DNA from: Paraphaeosphaeria minitans
Lineage: Eukaryota; Ascomycota; Dothideomycetes; Pleosporales; Didymosphaeriaceae
Length of the DNA: 64,000 nt
NCBI GenBank assembly: GCA_015832175.1
Contig: WJXW01000010.1
Coordinates: 186,001-250,000, forward strand
Direction of reading: 5' to 3'
Part shown: piece by piece, positions 33,086 to 45,481 of the stretch
Layout: each line of letters opens with the position of its first letter
Position numbering within the stretch: position 1 is the first letter of the stretch
Notes under the pieces: generated by a model
The model's input: the letters and a program-made list of their open reading frames with translations, nothing else
What the model was told of the DNA's origin: nothing
Databases searched by the model: none
Position numbers and translations under genes: made by a program

Positions 33086-34658
33086 ATGTCGCATTTTGAA
33101 ACCCTGCCCGTCGAGCTCTATGACGAAGTATGTTAACCTACCACCAAAGCGGAGAGAGTATATCTAAAACCACTAATAAAGATTTTTGAGCACACTGTCT
33201 ACCCCTGTTGGGGCGACAGGGCTAACTTGCACCCTTTTGATCGCGCTATCAACATGCATCGGCACCCAGTCGAGCTCAGCATAGGCTTCTGGCCGCATCA
33301 AGTCAACATCTAGCTGCGTCTTGTCAGTCGTGCTTTCAACCGCGCTATGTTGCGTGTGTACTTCAAGTGTATTAGCGCCGTGTTCAGTCCTAGCGAAGAG
33401 AACGCTCTAGAGCTACTCAAAGAGCATGTCATCAGCCAAGAGAGGAGCGTGCCGTGGAGCATCCCAGATGCAACAGCGAAATTTACGATCGAGTTTTGTT
33501 CTACGGAAAGCAAATACGAAGAGAATACCATCCGCGAGAGCCACAAAGACATAACCAGCGGGCGCAAGACAGGCGATAGAATCCCGGAACTGGATAAAGG
33601 TACAGAAAGACTGGATGCTGCTCTTAAATATGGAACATTGGCAAGAGCCGCACAGAGTATGCCAAAGCTGGAATCACTTGTTGTCAATCTCGACCAAGAA
33701 TGGCGCGACGACACAAGTGAATTGGAATACTGTGAGGAGGACCAAAGTTTTGCTTCGTCTGGTCTGCAACTCCGATTAGAGCTGCTGCAAACCGTTCGTG
33801 AAAGCGTCGCTGCCATATTCACGACGTTAGAGGCCCCCAATATCAACACCGGAACCAGCCATCTCTCGTTGCTGACGTATCTACGACTTTCTCTCCCCTG
33901 TGCCTACGACTTCATTTACGTATCGTCCTGCATGCCTAATACTGTAGCCGTACGCTTTCGCCACTTGCATCTTGAGATTGTCGACGGGACCGGACATGGC
34001 GGTGATCTTTCCTATACCCGCAGCTGGCTGGGCAACGGGAATCCATTCGATGGAGATAACTGCCACACATTTTCGAACCTACAGATGCAGTATCCAAATA
34101 CTGAATATATGCAAGACATGTACAGTTCTGTCAATCGATGCAAAAATTTCGAGAGCCTCGGCCTCATAGGCACGCAGTGCATCAACATGGAAGGTCTCAA
34201 ATGGGAACCAGCTGAGGGTGCAGGGCTCAAATATATGTTTTTACCGGGTTGCCGCAACTGCAGGACAGCTCTTGAGCCTGCTTGCCTCGGGACGTGAAGA
34301 CGGTGCTTGTCATATCGAAGCTTTCGACATTGAACACGTGGAGCTGATAGAGGGGATGTGGAATTCTGTCTTCTCACGCCTACTTACTTCGGCCTCACTC
34401 CTCTTATTCAAGGTTTACAACCTGAAATATGACACCTAAGGCCATTCGGCGCACCTTGCACGGTACAACCAATGTCCATAGGAGAACTTCTCCGTGATAT
34501 GGTCCGAAAGCCGCCAGGATTACAAAACACTTGCAGACCTCATTCGAGTGGTGGAGAGACGCGGCATCGCGGCTGTGGAGAGAATGAAACAGTATGAGAA
34601 GGCAAATTGGCATAAGCCAGCAGTGGACAGACCAGCTGTTCCTATTTATCCTAGCTAA
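33086..34658 (+). pseudogene. F-box-like protein relic with stops and a frameshift
   Basis: The start MSHFETLPVELYDE is followed by a 54-bp GTATGT/AAG intron (33128-33181) and IFEHTVYP, the usual F-box opening (LP-x-E-L-x-x-E-I). An in-frame TAG at 33311 then interrupts the F-box second helix; the frame continues LRLVSRAFNRAMLRVYF and runs to 34297. Near 34240 the reading frame shifts by one to VAATAGQLLSLLASGRED and continues through TAA 34437 and TAG 34479 to SRQDYKTLADLIRVVERRG and a natural-looking end at 34658. The stops are explained by CAA/CAG-to-TAA/TAG or TGG-to-TAG transitions. An intact copy would be about 500 residues. The family recruits SCF ubiquitin-ligase targets; this copy cannot be functional as read. 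Confidence 0.72.
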
Positions 34659-36438
34659 CGGTGGGCACTTGCGATTAGCTAAGCGCGCCTTGTGAAGGTC
34701 ACTTAGGGCGTTGCTGAAAATTAAGTTAGCAAAGGCTATCGCTCACCTGGGTATCAGTTTCCGTGTCGCAAAGGCAGATGCTCATCGCGTTGACGTCTTC
34801 GTTGGATGTTCGGTCGGTCGCTCACAGCCCGGGGTACCTAACGCACTGCCCCGCTTGAGCTTCGACGGAATGGAGGGCAGGACTATAACCTTAATCATCG
34901 GTCTGTGCCCTCGGTTGGTTTGCGCTCGCTCGCTGGCATCTCCCGCGAGCACGGATGAGTTCACGCACGACTCGCCTCGCAGCGGGAGATCAATACATGA
35001 GAGGGCAACAATAATCTTACCTCCGTATTCCCTATCAATGAGGGCATCATATTGAAGTGCACGGATAACCATGCATAAGGCCCGAGTAGCGTCAGGGTTC
35101 CACTCCCCTCAGCCTCAGCAAAGACACATAAAAGGACTCAACTTCCACCACGATTAGGCATTCACAACCCCCAGAGGTTTGATCGAACCGTCCCCAGACC
35201 AGCATGACTTTACTTTCGATTGAAGCTATCGCCATCATCGTATTAGGTGGGCCTTAACTCATCATCGCGGCTCTGACATGGTGGGAAACAAGAGTCTGCC
35301 GCAAATCAAATCGTACGTGTCGACGTCGTTTGTGGATTCTTGCTGAGTGTGGGCAGAAAAATGCAATGATCTCGAAACCTGTATCCAGCATCAGCATAGC
35401 AATTCAGGTCGATTATGCTTCCATGCCCCACGACCATGCGTTACCGGGGACTTCGCGGTCGTTGTGAATGGCGGAAAAGACGTGGGGATCTGGTCTCGGT
35501 AGACCCGCAGATAACAAGAATGAAAGTAGTATTGATGAATCATTAGGTATTTGAGTGAGAGACTTCTGCTGTGACGATCGGAGAATACCAAATCCTATTG
35601 ACCCTTATGCGCAGATTCCTATTGGGATCTGCTCGGCGTTGTTTTATGGAATCAAAGGAACGAGGGACCTGTAGAGAACCTTGGGTACACCTGCGCACTG
35701 TATCATCATAAGAGAGGCAATGCAGTTTCTGTAATTGTTACCACTTGCCGTATGCGGGCATTCCACCGACATACTTTATCATACTGTTCAACAAAAACCA
35801 TAACGTATTGCTTATGGTTTTCGCTTACGCATAATCGAACTCCCTACCATTTTTCTCATCTTCCATGGCGAATCTGTTTCTTGTGAGCTAATTTTACTAC
35901 TAAACTACTGGTTTTGTGTGCGGCTGTAAGGTCTTTGAACAGCTACACCGCTTCCCACGGTACCGTACCTCCCTACATTACGAAAGTAAAGTTGAAGTAC
36001 TGCATCGATTCCCTCACTACCGCACTTACATGTACACTGGCCTGATCGTTTTTGGAGTTATGATCTGTTAGCCAAGGTGAATTGGGGCCATTGCTAGATT
36101 TCAATGCTACGCAAAGGATTGATTTTTGTGCGTCCGGTGCAAAGTAAATTGTGATAGTACTTAGGTACCTACCTATGGCACTGCGCTTATTCATATGGTA
36201 ATCCCAGGTACTCCCCACGTCACACTTCTTTATACCTAACGATATCCAGTTCCTTACATATAATTCCACAAGTGCAGCACCTTGTCGAGGCACCTGTAAA
36301 GATGCACCAGTTCCTGCATTCTTCGCAGCGTACAGCGAGCTTATCCCTTCTTTGCTTTCTCGCATTAAATCGAAACCCATCATTATACCAACTAAACAGC
36401 CCTGCCTAGCGATTCACGTACTTGCCGCTCTGCTTGGC
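34659..36438. other. Decayed intergenic stretch
   Basis: About 1.8 kb, AT-rich, no recognisable gene. A 136-residue minus frame (35973-36383) resembles nothing I know and lies just beyond the end of the halogenase relic; I do not call it a gene. Confidence 0.45.
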
Positions 36439-38347
36439 CTAAGCCATCATCTCCGCTAGAAGCCGCAGCACTTCCTCCACTTGTGCTTCCTCAGGTAATC
36501 CATCGCTCAAGCAATTTCCTAGAAGTCGGATTGCTTCTTTTGCAAACAAGGTGTACCCTGGATGCTGGCAGCTCTATTCCCACGTGGCTACGAACTCTGC
36601 GACCCGATCTACAGACACTTATTCTAAGATTTACGCCACATAGCGTTCCCTGTTCCAGAAAAATACTGCCATAGTGGCCCTAGGGATCCGGTCCGGGGTG
36701 ACTGCATGAGTACGTAACTGTACTTATTCAAGCGGTGTAGATTGGCCACTCTGTCCGAGCAGAAGTTTTTGTACTAATCCAGGGTTTTGTCTAATTCCAA
36801 CGCGCCTTTCGAAAGAAGGTAAGGCGTTTTTTCGGCCAGGAACACGCTGGTAGCCATGTTGCAATTAATTCCTGGGGAGTGGAGCGGGTTCGTGAACCCA
36901 GCCGCATCACTGATAGCTGCCCACGCCATGCGTCCGTCGTCTTCAGTGTTCTTCGCAATACCGGATACGATAGGCGTGCTATAAGGAAGTTGCTTGCGAA
37001 TGAACCATGTCGAGTTCCCCCAATACAATCCCCTCACAGGATGATGGCGGTCCATGTATGCTTGCATGCGCGGGTACTTGGCTGTGATCCAGTTGAACTT
37101 TCGCTCTGCTTCGCAGGCACCGAACATTTCTAGTTCCTCAGGAAGGGTAGACGACATTGCTGCGAAGCGCGTATCCGATGCTCGTGACTCAGCGAACCTT
37201 GCAGTTGAACATACGAGCTAGATCTTCCATTGATGGGTATGCGTCCGAAGGAGTGTTCGCCTGATTGAGGTCTAACAAATGATTGATCAGACCCGTTAGA
37301 TTGGGTAGTGAGCTACCTTCCCAGGTAGGAAGCCGAATGAGCCACGCCCAGTTGCAATGCACATATTAATTGGAACTCATGAAAATGAAAGAGGCCCTTT
37401 TTTCAAGCCCTAGAAACCTACCCTTCAGCAAGGCAGATATGACTTTTATAGCAACTCTCGTAATTTTCAAACGGCAAATCTGATTCGTCGCCCTTCATCT
37501 CAAAGTACACCCAGACAGAGTCTGTGTTGAATCCCTCGAACCGCTCCGAGTGGCTTTTTTTCGGGGCAAATCGACGAAAACGGCCTGTTATATCAACTAG
37601 AAGCTTTGTTTTTATGTCTAGGCCGTTCGTCAATTTTACGTGTCCAGTTCGAGGCTCAGTACGGAAAGGCGAGGCTTCGGGATTCGATTTTAGAATCATA
37701 GCCGGGTCACTCGAATATGCTGCTTCGCGTACTTTTGCACGTCGTGCTAAGACGGGGTCACCACTTATCGGCGTTCCAGGTACGTCGACACCAGTACCAT
37801 GGAGTACCTTCACTCCCAGCCGCTGTGCGTAAAGTTTCAACAGCAGCTCGCTGATCTTGCGCTCGATCTGCAATGTAGCTACAAAATCACCGCTCGGGCC
37901 ATTCGCACAAAACGATGTGACTCCATCCCAAGATCCATTTTGAGGAAGGTAATAGAAAGCAAGGCCATCCTTCGCACCGACTAACCGCCACAACACTGAC
38001 GTGCTAATGCCAACAGACTTGAGCCATACACCAAAGGTCGTGAGCGTCGATTTGCCAATCTTGTATCCTGGGGACTGGAGTCGCTCAAGCACGGTGATGG
38101 AGGGCACACGGAGTGTCGGATCGCTTGCAAAGAGAGACTTTGAGCGGAGGCGAAGATGGATAGCGTATATGAGCGAGTAAATCCCGCCACCTACAACCAC
38201 AACATCTGATGACGATGGTACAGCTGGTTGGAGGTTTTGCGAATTTAGGAACTCGGCATCAGAAATGGGCTGGGCAGTTGCGGGCGCTTTGGATGATGCC
38301 GGCGAGGAGCCAAGTCCGTATGTTCGCCAGAAATACGAAGATGGCAA
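36439..38347 (-). pseudogene. Flavin-dependent halogenase (tryptophan-halogenase-like) relic
   Basis: The first exon is nearly intact (38347-37422): FAD-binding VVVVGGGIYSLIYAIHLRL at about residue 48, then GKSTLTTFGVWLKSVG, and the FAD-fold end YESCYKSHICLAEG. The donor is GGGTAGG at 37421. The expected acceptor before WAWLIRLPTWEG reads CAA instead of CAG at 37352, a G-to-A loss. Downstream the family sequence is still readable but broken by TGA 37189, a frameshift near 37148, TAG 36774-36776, a further shift near 36620 and TAG 36574. The string YWGNSTWFIRKQLPYSTPIVSG and the GFTNPLHSPGINCNMA block are clear, and the relic ends near 36439. The W-x-W-x-I motif of flavin halogenases corresponds to WAWLI. 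Such enzymes chlorinate aromatic secondary metabolites; this copy is dead. Confidence 0.8.
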
Positions 38348-41300
38348 GAGTCGACCGATGCTGAGAGCTGTCCAGAGGTTCCTTGAAGACTGTCTGTGTT
38401 ATTCGTGGAGAAGGCCCTCAGCCGAGGAGGGTGTGGGGGCTTCCATGAAAACTAAGTATTCTTCGGCTGGCAGAATGTGAAGTGGTGAGCGAGATCACAC
38501 TGAACGAAGGGTGCCGTCTAGCTCATAGCTATTTTGTCAGATGAAAGCAGTGAGAATCGCCAGGGTCAATGATAATACGCGATATGAATGGACCAAGAAG
38601 CATGTCTCACACGCCTTTTCGTACGATAGCAGTGTCTAAGAACATACCACATGCACATGTCCATGTGCAGTAGTCCGATGAAAGGTTGGAACCAGCATAT
38701 TTGCCTTGTGTTTACCAGGGGAAACGACCGTAGGACTGGGGTCTCCGAGTTCTTTGGTCATATGCGCTGAGCCATGTGTTTAAAACGGTGAGGATGGCAG
38801 TCTGACTTTCCCATCCAATGAATCAGCCTGGAGAGTGCTCTCTCTTGCTACCACCATCTTTGGGCGCTCTGAAAAGGACGGACACGCATCAGATCCACAT
38901 GAGTGAATTGTCAGATTACAATAAAACCTCCATAGCGAAGGATACTCAAATTAGAGGCTCGAGCCCAATTGTGATGCTCGTGGTCAAGTGTTGATCGTCG
39001 GATCGCGAACATCAAACGGATCACAACCCATTAGTCGACATAGCTTGAGTTCTTACATTACACTAGGGCCTGTTAGGCACAGCATGTCTTGTGCCGCGTC
39101 AGCACTAAGTCTGAAGCAGAACCCCAAACCGATGATGCTATTCGAATGGAGTGAATCATCCGGAGCGTAACGATTATGCCCCGTGAAATTCCACGAGTGC
39201 TTGTCGGCGCATTGTTGCCAAGCAGGCCATTTGTCTACATGTCTGGTTTACCAAGTTTGTAAGGTACAGGTAGCCTAGTTTAACCAAGTCATTCTTTGTC
39301 AAGAGGTGGAGAGCGTGGATGTCTTGATGAGTAGGCATGGGTAGGTAGGTACCTATATTACCGTAGCCGAGGGTTCGATTGAGTGGAACAGCACAACGAA
39401 CAATTACCAACTATGCATTATAAATTATACGCTCTTTCGTTTTCGCTCTTGAGTGCGTTGATTCTTGCGGTGCCTATCAAGTGTAGCACGACAGAAGTTT
39501 AAGCACTTCTTTGCGCCTCTTGAGATTACACAAAGTACTACGCCTTTTGATACGGCGCTATTGGTGTTGGAGCCTACAATCCTTCCAGTGACTATAGCTA
39601 ATATCGACGCTTAAGTACATAGATAAATCGAGGATTCTTCACCTCACGATGCAACATGTAAGTAGGTGTGTAGGTACAGGCCCTATTAAATCTGAACATT
39701 CCGGATAACCTAACTGTGTACAGCGCTGTACGTGGCACATATCTTTTCATGCAGAGCAGAATGCTTTAGACTGTATTTCGCACAGAATAATCTTTAAATG
39801 AAATGTCTTGTATGGACTCTATACTGTGCCGAAAGATGTCATTATCATTTCACTCACTGAATCCATTTCATGATATGCACTGCTTCGTATGCAATTATTC
39901 AGCACACCAGACGCCTCTTCACTATTCATCTGACGCTGCAAAATGCTTCTGTCTCATTCACTTTTAACTTCAATATCACACGCTCCTCCGCATACACGGT
40001 ATCGATTGTGATTCCTACCAAGCCTTATTCCTACGTGTTGGCTTGACATGATTCATGGGGAAACAGTGGTTTAACAAGAAAAATGGTCATATCGCCGTCA
40101 CTAGTGCCTCGAATGCACCCATGGAAGCAACGCAAGGAGGCTTGAAGCTGCAGAGGAATCCTCGTTTAAACCCGGTCACGTCATCTGTAAATCATCTTCG
40201 CACGCACTTTCGGCCAGGCCAATCAGAGCCGAGAAGAAGCAGAGATGAAGCACTTGTTGGTGATCCCGAGGCCATGGTACTGGTGCAAGAATGGCTCGGT
40301 AACTGCAGGTGTGGATCTAAAGGATATTGGTCGAAAAGACTTTGGACTTTGAAGCACAACAACTCATCCTGTAGAAACTCACTACCACGAAACTAACATT
40401 TACCAGTTTATCCTCCATATTTGCGGATACAAAAATCCAGCTTTTTCTGTTAGCCACTGAGTAGGTATGTTTTAGCTGGTGCATCTCATCTTCGACCATT
40501 TTTCATGATCCATAGGCTTTTTTACTTTGATTTGAGAGCTGCGTTCACCATGAAGAAATATGCACTGTGGGCAGAAGCTGTGCCTTCTCGTCTCCATCAT
40601 TTGCACTCTCATCACTCGTACGAACAGTCAACGCATACACAAGTCTACTGACATCAGCAAATCACAAACTCGCTTCACGCGCGCTGGGGTACCCACATAT
40701 GAACAGTCGCGCCATCTGAATAGCTTAAGAGACTACGCAATAGCTCCCTCAAATTTGCTAAAGGCAGTCGACTCTGCCATCGCATCAGGCGAGGTCGCAC
40801 GGTTCAAACAGCTTTACCAGCCAACTAGGCCGCAGGAAAAAATTGCTAAACATGTTGCCTTCCGCTGACAGCCCGAAATCATGCAATGGTGTTGCGATCA
40901 AGACAGACCCTCCGCGTGGCCACGAGGACGTGATGTGGCTTTAAGAAAACGGAGGGAATGAAGCACGATAACTTGGAGGGCACATCGATCGATTGTTCCA
41001 CATCTTCTACCAGACTCAGCTAGTCGCCTATCGCACTCTAAAGAGGCTGCAACGCACGCGTGGTTTTGAAGATCCTGTCGGTGCTACAGTGCAGCTAGCC
41101 AACCATCTTTTCTGAACACTCGCTCATCAACAAAAAGCTCAAGTATAGAGAGAGTGTTGTTCCATGGTAGAGACCACACACTCACAGATAGGTAGTACTA
41201 AGAAATCGTCAAAGTCTAAGAATGCCATTCCAGCCATCGTGGCCGCGCCCCTTTCTCCCCAGAACCATCACGTCTTCTACCATAACCAAGCTATCCAATC

Positions 41301-41748
41301 ACTAGGCCCAGATGCGATAGCTCGTACAATACGCATCTACACAACTACACCAAAATTATCTATGCGCACTGCAGATCTATGCTGTGTCCTTCTCTCCTAA
41401 GACGATGAACGCCAACTATTAGGTAACCCAGCGCCGTAGACATCCATCCCAGGACCCCAACACTCAACTCAAGCTCGTGCAAAGCCAGCCCTGTCACGGA
41501 TGTCACACTCACATTTCGCCCTCAGCAATTGACAAGGAGAAGAGGACTTGTCTCCGCAGCCTTGCATTGGCCCTAGCCCTGGGCAAAATGAGCAAGACAC
41601 GCACACGCACACGCCTATCTAATGTGTCTATATGTAATCAGCGTTCAACCCACAACTGATGCACTACTCTCTCACAGATGCTCTTCCCCTTGAGTACCAA
41701 GTATCAAATAGTAATATATTCCACACTACATACCCACCCACCCACCTC
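38348..41748. other. 3.4-kb gene-poor, AT-rich stretch
   Basis: No confident gene. Only one short secreted-looking frame (40560-40868) is listed separately. The recurrent TAGGTAGGTACC motif occurs near 39341-39356. It may contain further unrecognisable relics of the decayed island. Confidence 0.5.
40560..40868 (+). CDS. Possible small secreted protein (doubtful)
   Basis: 102 codons. The first about 23 residues are a plausible signal sequence (MHCGQKLCLLVSIICTLITR); the rest is basic, without cysteines or a known domain (TRFTRAGVPTYEQSRHLNSL, then KAVDSAIASGEVARFKQLY). It lies alone in an AT-rich stretch where random frames are common, and an upstream out-of-frame ATG lies 10 bp away. Treat it as a candidate only. 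Confidence 0.22.
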   Translation: MHCGQKLCLLVSIICTLITRTNSQRIHKSTDISKSQTRFTRAGVPTYEQSRHLNSLRDYAIAPSNLLKAVDSAIASGEVARFKQLYQPTRPQEKIAKHVAFR

Positions 41749-44700
41749 TCACAGCACGATCAGGTTGCCAATCCTCATCCCCTGGCTGAGGACGTAATAC
41801 CTGCGTCTAACCCCCACGGCTGTCGCCCTCCTAAGCGCTGACATCGTCTCGTCACCGCCACCCACCATGACGAGCGGGATGGGATGCGGGCGCGGGATGC
41901 CAGAGGGTGTGTATTGCATTTCGTCGAGGAGGGGCTGAACGAGGTCGTATGGGGCCTGCAAGTCTGACGAAGATGGCGACTGCGCTTTCTTCTTCGACGA
42001 GATTTTTGAGCGGGGCTGCGAGTCATCTTCAGGTACGGGCTGGCTGTCTTTAGCCACTTTTTCGACTTTGGCGAAGTTTAAGGCTTTGTTCTTGTGGGCG
42101 CGCTTCCTGATGCCATGACTGGGCTCGGCTGCATCGTGCTCGTCGGGTTCGTGTTCTTCGTCGCGCGACTTGGTCGATGTCTCAAATGTGTACTGCGGTT
42201 CTTCATGCTCTGGATAACTCAAGATGATGACCATCTGTAAGCTCGAGCTACTGGGCGGGAATGCAGGTATGTTTCTCAATTTGGCAGAGAACGAGCAGCC
42301 GCCTCGCGGAATGACGATAATCTGGTAGCTCTTTGGAATATCGATCGGTAGACGTTCGTCACACAGGGTGTTTGGGTGTATGTAAATTGTCGACCAACTG
42401 AGTACGTTTGTCTTGCTATAAGAAAGATCCGGATCTGGGACGTCTGGTAAGGGAACCGAGCCGGGGCCGAGAGGTAACCTGCCTTGTATGGCCAAGCGCT
42501 GGGGTGTCTGGGGCTTCTGGGTACCGGAAGCGGAGGGCGGTGAAGTAGAAGAAGTCGCCGCGAGCAAGGACTGGAGAGAGTGCAGAAGGGACGACAGGTA
42601 TGATTCGCCGCTCTCGAGTTGCTCCTGGTCGACGTCAAATTCAATGACCTCCATATTTGATATATTGTCCATCCCATCCATAGATTCGGAAAGTAGGTCT
42701 GAGAGTATGCCCGAGGAAGGCGTGATTACAGGTGCCGGCGGGACGTCGATTACCAAATCCACAGTTGCTGCGTCGCGAGTGCGCGTAAAGAAGGGATCTG
42801 TTGGATTAAAACTGTCAATTGTCGACCGAGACATATAAACTTTTTCGTCGCGACCTAGAGCTACGTTGGAAATGGCGTATATCCGGAACTGCTCCTCTAT
42901 GGTGATGTGTTGTTGGAGCGAAAACGCCTCGGACTCTCGAACCATGCCTAGGCGTACCCCACTCATCGAGTTAACGAGGATACCTTCATTTACACGCTGC
43001 ATTGTCCCAGACTGCGAGCTACTCGGTAGACTTGGAAACGAAAGGTCAAACGTAGCGCGAACAGTCATTTTCGAGCTTGTAGCATTGTGAGGAATGAGCT
43101 CAGGAGGGAGAGTCCATGGGTAGTAGGTGTAGTTTGAAGGTGATTGAATGTCAGAGGCGGTGATGCTTGGATGATCTGCACTGAACTCAATCAATGGCGA
43201 GTCGAGTGTTTCTCTTGTGGGCATCTGGTGTAGCCGAGCTAGACTCGCGGCATGGAAAATGTCTGACCGCGCAGCAGTCGGAGAAACGCTGAAAGGTAGG
43301 TGCTTTGGTGGGAGGGAGCACACACCAAGCGTAGGCTGCGGTCCTGGGTCTGGCTTCGTATGTTTGGCAGAGGTCGGTGGTCGTAAGCGCTTAGGAATGA
43401 TCAAAGGATGTCCCTCGGTCGTGAAGACAAAAGGTGCATCCCAGGTGTTGAGTGGATGCGACGGATCAAAGGTGAGGAAGAGGTATTTGGCGGTTTCTCC
43501 CAAGAAGAAGCTTTCCATGCGATCACTCAGCTCTCCACTGCGGACATCGTGCAAGCCTGCCCAGCCGCATTTCGTCCAACACCGTCTCTTGATGTCTCGT
43601 TGGATCATTTCAGCGACGTACAGATACCAAGGATCTTGAGTAGCACGATACAGATACCAGTTGGACTCGATGAACTCAGGTCGTCCAGGCCACCACCGCA
43701 GACTGCTCTCTATATTCCCAGTCGCTGTCGACCATCTTTCAGGCATTCCAGAATAGCGGGTCCAGAGGGCGGTGTGAAGTAGATGAGTCTCGATTGCTTC
43801 GTCTAGCTCCCCAGCCATCGCCAAAAGACCCTGATAGAACATGCTCAGACTGTCAATCCAGAAGGCACGCATAGCACCAGTGTAAAGATCAACTTGGAAA
43901 TAATGGGGATGTTGGTGCTGTGGTCCGCGGTAGATTTGTCTCTTGATGGCACCGTGCGCGTCCTGCCATGTCCGGAGAAAAGCATCCGGCGAATCGAGAT
44001 GGGCGTGTTCTTCGTCGTAGGGCAATCCAGAAAGCAAGATGTGCGATTTCAAAGCATATTCGAAGAAACTGTCAATGCCTGCGCCGACACCGGTATACGG
44101 CGATATCCATTGGCCTGTTTCTGCATCGATGCCAGCTCCAATTAGACCAATGGTGCTGCGGCGGGACCAGACAGCCCAGAAGGCGTCTTTGGCTGCGTTT
44201 TCGAAGCGCGAGTCGCCAGTGAGGCGGGAAAGCGTGGTGAATTCCAGAACGAGGCTGCCAGCACCAGCACTACATGTTTCAGTGACCTCTGTCCCCTGCT
44301 CTTTGTGGTCCTTGTCACATTGGCCGTGTTCTGCGTCGTTATTGTGTGGCGAGTTGGCGTAGAAGGGCACACCGTGCCGAAGGTTCACGCGTGGATACGG
44401 GAGTCCAGTCGGGGTATGGAAAGCAGGCATGAGTCGTTCGGCGAGGTCCGTGGCTAGTCGTAGCAGCTGTCCATCGTACACGAACTTGTTGGGCCAATAG
44501 ATGCCTTCTCTTCCCTCCTTCGCCTGCACCTGTGCGTCGTATCCGCGAATGGGCAGGTCGCCAACCGCAAACTGGTGCGCACTGAGCAGCCCGCCTACGC
44601 CCCGGATGACCGTCTCGAAGACCTGCACCTTGCTGTCCAGATCAAATCCCCGCGCTCTTTTCCCTTGGCCGCTCGGGCCCTCGGAGCCGTCTCCGTAATT

Positions 44701-45212
44701 GTCCACCAGCGCCTCGACGCCATCCTGGAAATCATCCAGAGGCCTGTTCCGCCCCCGCTTCGAGGGTGGGGGTGAAGAAGCGAGGATTGCAAGTGTCGAC
44801 AAGCTGTCGATCAGCGTCAACGAGTAGTTGCCCATGACATCATTGACCTCGATATGCGAAGGATTGTGGCGGTCGCGTGTGAGAGGCGTGCAACTGAGCG
44901 GGCGCAATTCGTCTTCGGGGAAGGCGTATTTCATGTAGCCATCGAAGCCATGGTAGAAGATGTCTATCGTCTCTTGTCTGAGTGGATAAGCGCACATCTA
45001 CTTCCTGCAGTCTACAGTGCATACCTCAGACTTGCCACTGTCTCATCTGTCATGCCATGCGCGGGCATTGCCCAAGCACACAGACACAGCAACGACGTCC
45101 ATATCAAATTCCACGAAGCTCCCCCGGGCTCTGAGGCGCGTCGCTGTGCAGGCCGTCTGGAGGAGTGCATGCCCAAAAGAGCCCCGGTCTGGCGACATGT
45201 GAACGAAGACAA
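41749..45212 (-). CDS. MNL1: ER degradation-enhancing alpha-mannosidase-like protein (GH47, EDEM/Htm1/Mnl1)
   Basis: Two exons, 45212-45025 and 44977-41749, joined over a 47-bp intron (GTATGC/CAG), giving about 1,138 residues. The first exon has a signal/anchor segment (WNLIWTSLLCLCAWAMPAHG) and MTDETVASLR; the intron was chosen because it joins this to QETIDIFYHGFDGYMKYAFPEDE, the conserved start of the family. The GH47 domain fills roughly residues 70-560 (EVNDVMGNYSLTLIDSLSTL, GAGSLVLEFTTLSRLTG, GIDSFFEYALKSHILLSG, TAKYLFLTF ... FTTEGHPL). A protease-associated-like region follows near 930-980 (VIPRGGCSFSAKLRNIP). The enzyme trims mannose from misfolded glycoproteins in the ER to mark them for degradation. 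A downstream Met in exon 1 (45170) is an alternative start. The gene faces TIM50 across 269 bp. Confidence 0.93.
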
Positions 45213-45481
45213 GTCAACGGCGGGGCGGTGAAGCTTCTCATGTCAGGGCATGGTGGGCAGTGCGGGCATGTGCAGCGGGCCACCTGTTGCTTTCGCTCGC
45301 CCGTGCGCCGCGCTTGGCGCTGTCGTCAGAAAAATAGTTCCTGCAAGTTCACTCGGGAGGCGGCATTGGCGTCACCACCTGCGCGCCGCGACAGTCGCCA
45401 GCTCCCATTCTTTCATTCCATGTATTCTAGCCCATCCGTCTCCTTGTAATTTGTAGTCTGTAGTCTACACCTTCCGTCACA

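Noticed and set aside
35973..36383. 136-codon minus-strand frame next to the halogenase relic
   Set aside because: No domain, no splice or start evidence, located in decayed AT-rich sequence; could be another relic but nothing identifies it.
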